Below are positions 1-5,262 of a DNA stretch of 6,130 nucleotides, in pieces. The translations under genes and the position numbers were made by a program. The stretch's first letter is position 1. Every line of letters starts with the position of its first letter. The notes beneath the pieces are model-generated. The model was not told the DNA's origin, did not search any database, and saw nothing but the letters and a program-made list of their open reading frames with translations. Origin of the DNA: DAIOHQ01 sp036744635. Its GTDB lineage: Bacteria; Planctomycetota; Phycisphaerae; Tepidisphaerales; Tepidisphaeraceae. The stretch covers positions 1-6,130 of the forward strand of contig DAIOHQ010000272.1 of assembly GCA_036744635.1 (NCBI GenBank), written 5' to 3'.

Positions 1-16
1 CTGCGTCGCTATACTG

Positions 17-44
17 CACAGGTCTCGGAGTACCGCGACCTGTG
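17..44. repeat. Hairpin near the left edge
   Basis: CACAGGTC (17-24) pairs with GACCTGTG (37-44). After one mismatch the stem continues with CGG (26-28) and CCG (33-35), closing a four-base AGTA loop. No T-run follows, so it is not a canonical intrinsic terminator. It may lie inside the 3' end of a gene cut by the window edge, in which case it could be fortuitous. Confidence 0.4.
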
Positions 45-244
45 GCACCCAGAAACTTCAAACTGACCATTGCCTTCCTTCAACACCCTTATGCATTCGC
101 CGCCTAAGAAAACCCCATCTTCGGCGTGATGCCTGTGGCGGACAAGGTGTTCGCCGCCGCGGCGGGACGGAATTTGCCCGCGAAGACTACTTACCCGGAA
201 TGAAGCCCTGCGTTGCGGTGTTCGTCAGGAAATTCGGATTTTAT

Positions 245-273
245 TTGCGTCAGGCCGGCCGAACCGGTATAAA
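245..273 (+). promoter_or_regulatory. Possible sigma70-type promoter for the first VWA gene
   Basis: A good -10 match, TATAAA (268-273), lies 17 bases after a poor -35 match, TTGCGT (245-250, three of six consensus positions). The spacer contains the GGCCGGCC palindrome. Transcription would start near 280, leaving a leader of about 210 bases before the chosen start at 491. It is the best candidate I see upstream of the cluster, but one good hexamer is weak evidence and sigma consensus in this lineage is uncertain. Confidence 0.35.
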
Positions 274-490
274 TCCCGTGCTGAACGCCATCACTACTCC
301 GGTGGCGGGGAAACCTCGGGGATTTGATCCTTCCGGTGGTTATCCGACGCTGAATTCAGAAATGCCTGCGAGGACTGCGAAAGTTGCCTGCCTCGGGTTC
401 AACACCACACGAACGTCGGGATGCGACGATCCGCCGGTGTGATCCCTGATGGCAGCGAACGCTAGGCCGCCGGGAACACCGGAGCAGGCC

Positions 491-1567
491 ATGACAATCC
501 CAGCGATCAGCAGCGGACAAGCGGCGGAGCCGGTCGTCGAGTTGAGCTTCTGGCAGCGCCCGTTCGTCCAGAACGTCCTGCCCTTCCTCAGCTCGCTGAC
601 GTTTCACGCGGCGGTCGTGGTGATCGGCGTCGTGAGCTATGCGGTATACCAAGGCCTGCCCCATCGGCAGGTTCCATTAGAGAACGAGACGACGATCCCC
701 GAAGGATCAATGGTGGATTCGACGTCATTGCCGGAAGGGTTGAAGGCGGAATTCCGCGGAAACGGCAACGGCCCGAGGATCTGGACGCTGCAGAACGTGG
801 ACAAAAGTGCCGGTGAAGAAGCGATAGGTGGTTGGGCGAAGACCCGCGGAGTTGGTGATTCGCTGATAGAAGGCGGCGGAAGCCGCGAACAGGCCGGCGC
901 ATATTTGATTGGCGTTGGCAATAACCCGTTCCAGGGCGGAAAGGGCAACGGATCTGGGCCCGGAAGCGGCGACGGCAGTGGTTCCGGCGGGCAGATTGCC
1001 CCGTTCGGCCCGAATCCGCGAAATGGCGGCAGTTCCGGCGTGGAAAGATCAATCTTCCCGCCAAACCGCGTGGCCAAGCGTATCGCCTACGTCTGCGATG
1101 CCTCCGGCTCGATGCAGTCGAAGTTTGACGATTTGAGGGCGGAATTGGTGAGGTCGATTGACGGTCTGCGGCCGATTCAATCGTTCAACGTGATCTTTTT
1201 CAGCGAGGGCAAGCCGCAGACGGCGGATTCCAAGGCCCTGATTTTCGCACTGCCGGACCAGAAGCGGCGAGTGGAGGATTTCATCAGCAACGCCGTGGCC
1301 AGAGGCTCGACCGACCCGATCCCCGGCCTGGAACTGGCCTTTAAGCAGCAGCCGGATTTGATTTACTTGCTAACTGATGGTGATTTCCCGGATAATGCCG
1401 CCGTGCTGAAGTTCATTCGCGAGCACAACGTCGGCGCCCACAAGGCGAAGATCAACACCATCGCCTTCATGGACCACGGCGCTGCCTATGAGAAAGTGCT
1501 GCAGGATATCGCCCGAGAGAACGATGGCGTTTTCCGTTACGTATCGAATGAAGAGCTGAGCAGGTGA
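491..1567 (+). CDS. Membrane-anchored VWA-domain protein, first paralogue
   Basis: Predicted 358-residue inner-membrane protein with a periplasmic von Willebrand factor A domain. The frame is open from an ATG at 449, but the ATG at 491 is preferred because GGAG (481-484) sits six bases ahead and the earlier ATG has no visible Shine-Dalgarno. Order: short N-terminus, conserved FWQRPFVQNVLPF block, one membrane helix (about 30-52), a variable stretch, a Gly/Ser-rich linker (about 125-190), then the VWA domain (about 196-356). The MIDAS metal site looks complete: DASGS from Asp203, Thr274 in GSTDP and Asp296 in LLTDGD, so divalent-metal-dependent ligand binding is expected. The helix carries Ser35-x-x-x-His39, resembling TonB and TolA. 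The nearest homologue in view is the next gene. Its codons are more mixed (GGA, GGG, GGT and TTG are frequent) than those of its paralogue. The ligand is unknown; coupling to the ExbB/ExbD proteins downstream is inferred. Confidence 0.9.
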   Translation: MTIPAISSGQAAEPVVELSFWQRPFVQNVLPFLSSLTFHAAVVVIGVVSYAVYQGLPHRQVPLENETTIPEGSMVDSTSLPEGLKAEFRGNGNGPRIWTLQNVDKSAGEEAIGGWAKTRGVGDSLIEGGGSREQAGAYLIGVGNNPFQGGKGNGSGPGSGDGSGSGGQIAPFGPNPRNGGSSGVERSIFPPNRVAKRIAYVCDASGSMQSKFDDLRAELVRSIDGLRPIQSFNVIFFSEGKPQTADSKALIFALPDQKRRVEDFISNAVARGSTDPIPGLELAFKQQPDLIYLLTDGDFPDNAAVLKFIREHNVGAHKAKINTIAFMDHGAAYEKVLQDIARENDGVFRYVSNEELSR

Positions 1568-1615
1568 TCTGTTTAGCGTGGTTTTCGTCTCAGCATACCA
1601 TGCACTCTGACGAAG

Positions 1616-1703
1616 ACTGTCATTCTGAACCGTACTCGGTGAAGAATCTGGCACCGAACGTTCGAGACCAGATCCTTCACCGAGTACGGTTCAGGATGAC
1701 AGT
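1616..1703. repeat. Long inverted repeat between the VWA genes
   Basis: Two 36-base arms, 1616-1651 and 1668-1703, are reverse complements except at two positions. The 16-base spacer itself contains a perfect 10-bp palindrome, CGAACGTTCG (1655-1664). Arms starting ACTGTCATTCTGAAC and ending GAAGAATCTGG resemble a style of intergenic palindrome (TGTCATTCTGA...GAAGAATCT) that I recall from several GC-rich bacterial phyla; that family assignment is from memory. As RNA it would fold into a very stable hairpin and might attenuate transcription or protect the 3' end of the upstream message. It has no T-run, so it is not a classic terminator. It could be a non-autonomous REP/MITE-like element; no flanking target duplication is evident. 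Confidence 0.85.
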
Positions 1704-1762
1704 TCTCAATACGGTGCGTTGAGTCGAATGCCGCTCCAAAACGAGTGAACACGGAGAAATTC

Positions 1763-2881
1763 ATGGCCAATCAACCCAACCAAGCCGCCCCACCGTCTCC
1801 GCTGCAATATCAGCAGCCCCACACCGGCGCGACGGTGGATGAGCCGGGAATGGGCATGCCGGTCCCCATCGGATTCTGGCAGCACCCCTTCGTGCAGAAC
1901 GTCCTGCCCTTCATCACCTCGATCGCCCTGCACGCCGGCCTGATTCTGCTCGGCATACTGGCTGTCAAAGTCGGCAGCACCATAGTGCAGGTTGTGCAGG
2001 AACAGATCATCGTTCCCGACGCCACCATCATCGAAGGCGCCGAAATCGGCGGCATTCCCCATCCCGGACTCGGCGGCGATCCCACCCGAGACGCCAAGCA
2101 GGACAAATATCCCGACGTCCCGGCCAATTCCGAAGGCTGGGCGGAAAAGCCCTCGCAAACCCTCTCCACCAGCCTGATGGGCGGCGGAGCAGGCGAGAAC
2201 AACGCCGGCGGCATGATCGGCGTCGGCGCCAACAACAGCTTCGGCTCCGGCCACGGCGTCGGCTCCGGCAGCGGCACCGGCGTCGGCTCGGGCAGCGGCG
2301 ATGGCTCCGGCCCGCTGGCGCCTTTCGGCGTGCCCGGCGGCGGCGGCGGCATCGGTCCCAAGAGCCCTTTCATGGGCATCTCCGGTAATGCCCGCCTCGT
2401 CGCCTATGTCTGCGACGCCTCGGGATCGATGATGAGCCAGTTCGACAACCTCCGTGCCGAGCTGCACAAGGCCGTCGACGTGCTCAAGCCCATCCAGTCC
2501 TTCAGCATCGTCTTCTTCCAGGATGCCAACTGTGCCTCGGTCGATGCCAAGCTCCTGCCGGCCGTGCCGGACAACAAGCGCCGGGCCTATGACTTCCTCG
2601 ACAAGGTCTCCGCCCACGGCTCGACCAACCCCCTGCCGGGGCTGAAGCTGGCCTTCGACCAGAAGCCGCAGCTCATCTACCTGTTGACCGATGGTGACTT
2701 CCCCAGCAACGATGAAGTTCGCAAGTACATCCGCGAGCGCAACAAGGACCACTCCGTCAAGATCAATACCATCGCCTTCGTCGGCAACGACGAAAGCTAT
2801 CTGAAATTCCTCAAGGAGTTGGCGAGTGAAAACGGCGGCACGTTCAAGTATGTCGCCGCTGATGACATCGACGGGAAATGA
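1763..2881 (+). CDS. Membrane-anchored VWA-domain protein, second paralogue
   Basis: Predicted 372-residue inner-membrane protein with a periplasmic VWA domain. A GTG at 1745 is also in frame, but the ATG at 1763 has GGAG (1753-1756) six bases upstream and is chosen. Order: a Gln/Pro-rich N-terminus of about 35 residues, the FWQHPFVQNVLPF block, one membrane helix (about 48-70) with Ser53-x-x-x-His57, a polar stretch, a very Gly-rich linker (about 139-209) with GVGSGSG repeated twice, and a VWA domain (about 211-370). The MIDAS is intact: DASGS from Asp218, Thr288 in GSTNP and Asp310 in LLTDGD. Shared blocks with the first paralogue include YVCDASGSM, PIQSF, LIYLLTDGDFP and KINTIAF, plus an IGVG motif at the head of the linker. 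Codons are strongly C-ending, unlike the first copy. Tandem duplication is clear; metal-dependent ligand binding is a family expectation, and linkage to the ExbB/ExbD motor is inferred. Confidence 0.92.
   Translation: MANQPNQAAPPSPLQYQQPHTGATVDEPGMGMPVPIGFWQHPFVQNVLPFITSIALHAGLILLGILAVKVGSTIVQVVQEQIIVPDATIIEGAEIGGIPHPGLGGDPTRDAKQDKYPDVPANSEGWAEKPSQTLSTSLMGGGAGENNAGGMIGVGANNSFGSGHGVGSGSGTGVGSGSGDGSGPLAPFGVPGGGGGIGPKSPFMGISGNARLVAYVCDASGSMMSQFDNLRAELHKAVDVLKPIQSFSIVFFQDANCASVDAKLLPAVPDNKRRAYDFLDKVSAHGSTNPLPGLKLAFDQKPQLIYLLTDGDFPSNDEVRKYIRERNKDHSVKINTIAFVGNDESYLKFLKELASENGGTFKYVAADDIDGK
2255..2299 (+). repeat. Gly-Ser linker repeat inside the second VWA gene
   Basis: Two 21-base copies encoding GVGSGSG, at 2255-2275 and 2279-2299, are separated by one Thr codon and differ at a single base (TCC versus TCG). 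This gives a 24-base period. It lies in the flexible linker between the membrane helix and the VWA domain. Slippage here could change linker length without shifting the frame. Confidence 0.7.
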
Positions 2882-2903
2882 TCGAAGCGTTCATCCAACC
2901 ACC

Positions 2904-2930
2904 GGTGCGCCGTGCAAAATGGTGCGCACC
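2904..2930. repeat. Inverted repeat after the second VWA gene
   Basis: GGTGCGC (2904-2910) pairs with GCGCACC (2924-2930). The right arm is also part of a perfect 10-bp palindrome, GGTGCGCACC (2921-2930). It begins 22 bases after the VWA stop codon, where a terminator could lie, but no T-run follows. A protein-binding site or weak RNA hairpin is equally possible. Confidence 0.4.
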
Positions 2931-2936
2931 CAACAG

Positions 2937-2964
2937 GAGAGTTCAGCAAAGAGAGTTCAGCAAA
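2937..2964. repeat. Perfect tandem duplication of a 14-mer
   Basis: GAGAGTTCAGCAAA occurs twice back to back, 2937-2950 and 2951-2964, without mismatch. It could be a recent slippage duplication or a pair of adjacent binding sites on the same DNA face region; the 14-base period is not a whole number of helical turns, which slightly favours slippage. Confidence 0.85.
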
Positions 2965-3022
2965 GTCCGGCGTCCCCCACGCCCTCATACATCAAAATAT
3001 ACCGGATAAGGGAAAAGCATGA

Positions 3023-3057
3023 CGGGATCGCGGAAGGTGACAGCGGCGCGAATCCCG
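3023..3057 (+). repeat. Bulged hairpin in the exbB upstream region
   Basis: CGGGATCGCG (3023-3032) pairs with CGCG (3047-3050) and ATCCCG (3052-3057), leaving A3051 bulged. This gives a ten-pair stem around a 14-base purine-rich loop (3033-3046). It lies about 130 bases before the exbB start and would be in the leader if transcription starts upstream of it. It could be a leader RNA element or chance in GC-rich DNA. Confidence 0.45.
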
Positions 3058-3160
3058 GCCGGCCACGGACCGTTATGGACTGGCCCTTGATCCACCCCGC
3101 AACTGAGCCAACGTACAGAGAGATCGGCTCCGGTCGGTGACTTATGTCGCGGGTGTCAAC

Positions 3161-3177
3161 TTCTCCCTCCGGGAGAA
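3161..3177 (+). repeat. Hairpin abutting the exbB ribosome-binding site
   Basis: TTCTCCC (3161-3167) and GGGAGAA (3171-3177) form a perfect 7-bp stem with a TCC loop. The stem ends where the Shine-Dalgarno AAAGGA (3177-3182) begins, so pairing could limit ribosome access. The CTCCCTCCGGGAG core resembles a palindrome that I recall as a common intergenic repeat in GC-rich bacteria, so it may be a short dispersed element captured next to exbB. Confidence 0.6.
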
Positions 3178-3189
3178 AAGGACCGTTTC

Positions 3190-4053
3190 ATGCGTTGGTA
3201 TTCTTCCTCCAAGTTTCGTGTCTTGTTGTTCTGCGTGCTGCTGGGCGCGGGAATCCTCATTTCCACAGCCAGCTTCGGCCAGCCGGCCCCCACCCCCACC
3301 GCGGCCCCCGGCGCCACGGGTGCAATCGAGCACAAGACCAATCTGTTCGGCCTGATCGTGTCGAATATCGACCCGGTGTCGATCACGATCGCAATTCTGT
3401 CGGTGGTCGGGCTCACGCTGATCATCCAGGGGTTCATCAAGAACCGCGCCTCGGTCTTCATGCCCGAATCCAGCACGGACCATATCCGAGAGTTGATCGG
3501 CCAGCGCCAGTTCAAGGAGCTGATCGAATACACCGAGTCTGATCCCAGCTTCGTCAGCAAGGCGCTCAATCCCGCCCTCAAGCGCGCCCCCAGCTTCAGC
3601 GGCATGAAGGAAGCGATGGAAACTTCCATTGGCGAGCAGACCGCCGAGCAGTTCCGCAAGATCGAGTATCTCAACATCATCGGCAACCTCGGGCCGCTGC
3701 TCGGGCTGCTTGGCACGGTGTTGGGCATGATCGAAGCGTTCCAGGCGATGAATGACGCCGGCGGCTCGGCCGACCCTGGCAAGCTGGCCGGCGGTATCTC
3801 CAAGGCGCTGTGTCACACGTTCCTGGGGCTGTTCCTGGCCGTGCCGTGCCTGGGCTGCTTCGGCGTGCTCCGCACCCTGGTGGACAAGCTCACCGTCCGC
3901 GGCGCCCTGGTGGCCGAGGAACTGCTGCTGATGATCAAGCCGGCGGAAGCCAAGCCCGCCGCCGCCACCGCCGTGCGCGCCGGCGCTGCCCCGCAGCCGG
4001 TCAGCCGCAAGCCGGCGATCCCGGTTCCGCCGCCGGCGCCGTCGGTTGGATGA
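3190..4053 (+). CDS. exbB: MotA/TolQ/ExbB family proton channel protein
   Basis: Predicted 287-residue inner-membrane subunit of a proton-motive-force-driven motor. ExbB-type subunits form an oligomer around ExbD helices and transmit proton flow to a partner protein. The ATG at 3190 has AAAGGA seven bases upstream. Residues 1-30 look like a cleavable signal peptide (hydrophobic 11-24, then ASFG-Q), an N-terminal extension seen in some ExbB relatives but absent from E. coli ExbB. Membrane helices fall at about 63-83, 164-186 and 205-227. The family signature is clear in NIIGNLGPLLGLLGTVLGM (163-180 region) followed by AFQAM, and in the third helix, TFLGLFLAVPCL. Helix three and its start are unusually rich in Cys (208, 220, 223). 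The C-terminus from about 250 is a Pro/Ala-rich tail. It precedes two exbD-like genes in the same direction. It could serve TonB-like, Tol-like or another partner; the VWA proteins are the only candidates in view. Confidence 0.95.
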   Translation: MRWYSSSKFRVLLFCVLLGAGILISTASFGQPAPTPTAAPGATGAIEHKTNLFGLIVSNIDPVSITIAILSVVGLTLIIQGFIKNRASVFMPESSTDHIRELIGQRQFKELIEYTESDPSFVSKALNPALKRAPSFSGMKEAMETSIGEQTAEQFRKIEYLNIIGNLGPLLGLLGTVLGMIEAFQAMNDAGGSADPGKLAGGISKALCHTFLGLFLAVPCLGCFGVLRTLVDKLTVRGALVAEELLLMIKPAEAKPAAATAVRAGAAPQPVSRKPAIPVPPPAPSVG

Positions 4054-4071
4054 ACGCTCGCAAGAGCCGTC

Positions 4072-4132
4072 GTAGCACGGGCGTCTCGCCCGTGCATGTG
4101 AGCCGGAAACACGGGCGAGACGCCCATGCTAC
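4072..4132. repeat. Nested palindrome between exbB and the first exbD
   Basis: The 23-base arms 4072-4094 and 4110-4132 are reverse complements with one mismatch, around a 15-base spacer. Each arm is also a hairpin: CACGGGCG (4076-4083) pairs with CGCCCGTG (4087-4094) around TCT, and 4110-4117 pairs with 4121-4128 with one mismatch. The RNA can therefore fold as one long or two short hairpins. The GGGCGTCTCGCCC core resembles a dispersed repeat that I recall from planctomycete and verrucomicrobial intergenic DNA; this is memory, not a search. It starts 18 bases after the exbB stop and ends 35 bases before the exbD start, so it could stabilise the exbB 3' end or reduce read-through. Confidence 0.88.
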
Positions 4133-4167
4133 CAAGTGTTCATCGATCCATCCGTCAGGAGGCAGCC

Positions 4168-4686
4168 ATGAAAAGTCACAAGATGCCCGAAATGAAGGAA
4201 GGTGGGGTCAACGTCACGCCGCTCATCGACGTGGTGATGTGCCTGATCATCTTCTTCATGCTCGTGGCCAAGATCGGCGTGGCCGGCTTTGCCGACCCCA
4301 CCATCGACACCCCCGCCAGCATCCTTGGCAAGGAACTGAAGGACAAGGCCAGCACGCTCACGCTCAACGTGCGCGGCGGCCAGCAGGGTTCGGATCAGCC
4401 GTTCGTCACCGCGCTGGTTGAAGGCGGCACCGGCGGCCTGCAGGAGATCAAGCTCCTCGAGCCCGGCACCAGCAGGCGCCCGCTGCTGGAAGTTCTCAAG
4501 AAGCTGCGCAAGGGCGACCCCGCCCACGGCGTTCCGGAAAACCGCAACTTCGCGGTCATCGTCCACGGCGATAAGGACATGGCCTATCGCTTCCTGGAGC
4601 CGGTCCTCATCACCTGCGCTGAGGCCGGCATTCAGAAGCTCGATTTTGAAACCAAGAAAGCCACGGCCGAAGTCCCCGCCCGCTAA
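4168..4686 (+). CDS. exbD: ExbD/TolR family biopolymer transport protein, first copy
   Basis: Predicted 172-residue single-pass inner-membrane protein that works inside an ExbB oligomer as the proton-carrying rotor or gate. An upstream in-frame ATG exists at 4126, but it lies within the intergenic repeat and lacks a ribosome-binding site; the ATG at 4168 has a strong AGGAGG (4157-4162) five bases ahead. The short cytoplasmic N-terminus is followed by NVTPLIDVVMCLIIFFMLV, the ExbD signature, with Asp21 corresponding to the essential membrane Asp (Asp25 in E. coli ExbD). The periplasmic domain ends with the typical pattern HGDKDMAYRF...AEAGIQKLDF. It is longer than usual (about 140 residues) because of a Gly-rich insertion around 68-100. 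It follows exbB and lies 40 bases before a second, different exbD. The family call is firm; the transported or driven partner is unknown. Confidence 0.95.
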   Translation: MKSHKMPEMKEGGVNVTPLIDVVMCLIIFFMLVAKIGVAGFADPTIDTPASILGKELKDKASTLTLNVRGGQQGSDQPFVTALVEGGTGGLQEIKLLEPGTSRRPLLEVLKKLRKGDPAHGVPENRNFAVIVHGDKDMAYRFLEPVLITCAEAGIQKLDFETKKATAEVPAR

Positions 4687-4726
4687 ACGGCGGCGGGATT
4701 TCAACCGTGCTTGAGAAAGGTTCACC

Positions 4727-5194
4727 ATGAAACTCAAAGGCGCCAAGGCAGTCCACTACGACTCCGGGCCCAACATGACGCCGCTGGTCGACGTCGTGAT
4801 GGTCATCCTGATTTTTCTGATGCTGGCCGGCAGCTTCGGCGGCGCTGAACAGTATCTGGAAAGCAACATGCCGGTCACCGCAGGCGGCGCCGGCGGCGTA
4901 CACGATGCCGCCGTCATCCCGCCCAACATCCTGGAAATCCGCGTCGACAGCCCCGCCCCCGACCGCTGGGTCGCCACCGCCGGCCAGTTCAGCGCCAGCG
5001 ACGGCGCAACTCTCAAGGCGATCCTCGATAAGCTGCGCAGACAGTACAATCCCACAAATCCCGAAAAGGAGGACACCGAAACCCAGGTGCAGATCAGCCC
5101 CTCGCGCTCGGTGAAATACGAATACCTGATCACCGCCTACCAGGCCGCCCTCCAGTCCCAGTTCACCAAAGTAGGCTTTGCAACCGCACACTGA
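4727..5194 (+). CDS. exbD: ExbD/TolR family biopolymer transport protein, second copy
   Basis: Predicted 155-residue single-pass inner-membrane protein. AAGG (4717-4720) lies six bases before the ATG. The N-terminal region reads NMTPLVDVVMVILIFLMLAG, the ExbD membrane signature, with Asp22 at the proton-carrying position. After the helix comes a Gly/Ala-rich stretch (about 51-63), a strand-rich segment, and the C-terminal pattern with SVKYEYLITAYQAA. The usual His-Gly-Asp turn before the last helix is replaced by SPSRSVKYE. Outside the membrane signature it has little similarity to the preceding ExbD, so the two are probably not a recent duplication and may play different parts around one ExbB. 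The gene is last in the run and is followed 21 bases later by a strong terminator-like hairpin. Confidence 0.93.
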   Translation: MKLKGAKAVHYDSGPNMTPLVDVVMVILIFLMLAGSFGGAEQYLESNMPVTAGGAGGVHDAAVIPPNILEIRVDSPAPDRWVATAGQFSASDGATLKAILDKLRRQYNPTNPEKEDTETQVQISPSRSVKYEYLITAYQAALQSQFTKVGFATAH

Positions 5195-5215
5195 TCGAAA
5201 GCAACCTTCCCAGTC

Positions 5216-5250
5216 CAAAGGACCCTGCCGAGCGCAGGGTCCTTTGAATT
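5216..5250 (+). terminator. Hairpin terminator after the exbB-exbD cluster
   Basis: A perfect 13-bp stem, CAAAGGACCCTGC (5216-5228) with GCAGGGTCCTTTG (5234-5246), encloses the loop CGAGC. The run of T's is short (CTTTGAATT), partly inside the stem. The AAAGG/CCTTT ends give it terminator potential in both directions. It lies 22 bases after the last exbD stop and before the toxin-antitoxin promoter, so it separates the two units. Confidence 0.8.
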
Positions 5251-5262
5251 GATGCGGCCGTG

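Larger units (their letters stand above)
1..490. other. Upstream region without a convincing complete gene
   Basis: No open frame here reads like a known protein. One frame enters from the left edge and stops at 64-66 (TGA); its last 21 residues (LRRYTAQVSEYRDLWHPETSN) look protein-like and could be the C-terminus of a gene outside the window, but this is too short to judge. Another frame is open from the edge to 442 and includes an ATG at 200, but its product is rich in Arg, Pro and Thr with no recognisable motif, and I see no ribosome-binding site. Other items seen: a hairpin at 17-44, a 12-bp perfect palindrome at 154-165, a TCCGGTGG direct repeat at 298-305 and 332-339, and a 5-bp stem at 414-428. 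The stretch from about 280 to 490 is probably the 5' leader of the first VWA gene. Confidence 0.5.
2882..3189. other. Structured non-coding gap upstream of exbB
   Basis: This 308-base gap separates the VWA pair from the proton-channel genes. I see no credible gene: the frames crossing it have low-complexity products without motifs or ribosome-binding sites. It holds an inverted repeat at 2904-2930, a perfect tandem 14-mer at 2937-2964, a bulged hairpin at 3023-3057 and a short hairpin at 3161-3177 next to the exbB ribosome-binding site. TATACC at 2998-3003 could be a -10 element but has no convincing -35. The gap could end the VWA transcript, start the exbB transcript, or encode a structured leader. 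No known riboswitch class fits by eye. Confidence 0.6.

Noticed and set aside
43..80. sigma54-like TGGCAC start
   Set aside because: TGGCAC is present but no TTGC falls at the required -12 spacing.
200..442. 80-codon open frame before the first VWA gene
   Set aside because: No ribosome-binding site, no recognisable motif, composition rich in Pro, Thr and Arg; the frame is open back to the window edge as happens by chance in GC-rich DNA.
449..490. Upstream start of the first VWA gene at 449
   Set aside because: No Shine-Dalgarno before 449, while GGAG is correctly spaced before the ATG at 491; the extra 14 residues also show no counterpart in the paralogue.
1706..2752. 348-codon antisense open frame over the second VWA gene
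   Set aside because: It is the complement of a gene with strong C-ending codons, gives an Ala/Gly/Asp/Val-rich product without motifs, and the sense strand has a clear VWA domain and start.
3005..3112. Cobalamin-riboswitch-like words (AAGGGAA, GGTG, GAATCCCGG, CCCCGCAACTGAG)
   Set aside because: The words occur in roughly the right order, but the spacing is wrong, GGTG is not directly followed by the AATCC element, and I cannot find the terminal GCCACTG box in place. A covariance search would settle it.
2826..3140. 104-codon open frame running from the second VWA gene into the gap
   Set aside because: It begins inside the VWA gene in another frame, has no ribosome-binding site, and the part in the gap crosses the tandem repeat and hairpin.
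3142..3816. Antisense open frames over exbB (also at 3156-3803)
   Set aside because: Shadows of the ExbB reading frame; no motif and no start signals, while the sense frame has a full family signature.
1616..4132. CRISPR array or insertion sequence
   Set aside because: The repeats are unrelated to each other, are paired palindromes and not spaced direct repeats, and no transposase or cas gene is present.
4129..4746. Antisense open frame over the first exbD
   Set aside because: Shadow of a confidently identified ExbD gene, with a low-complexity product.
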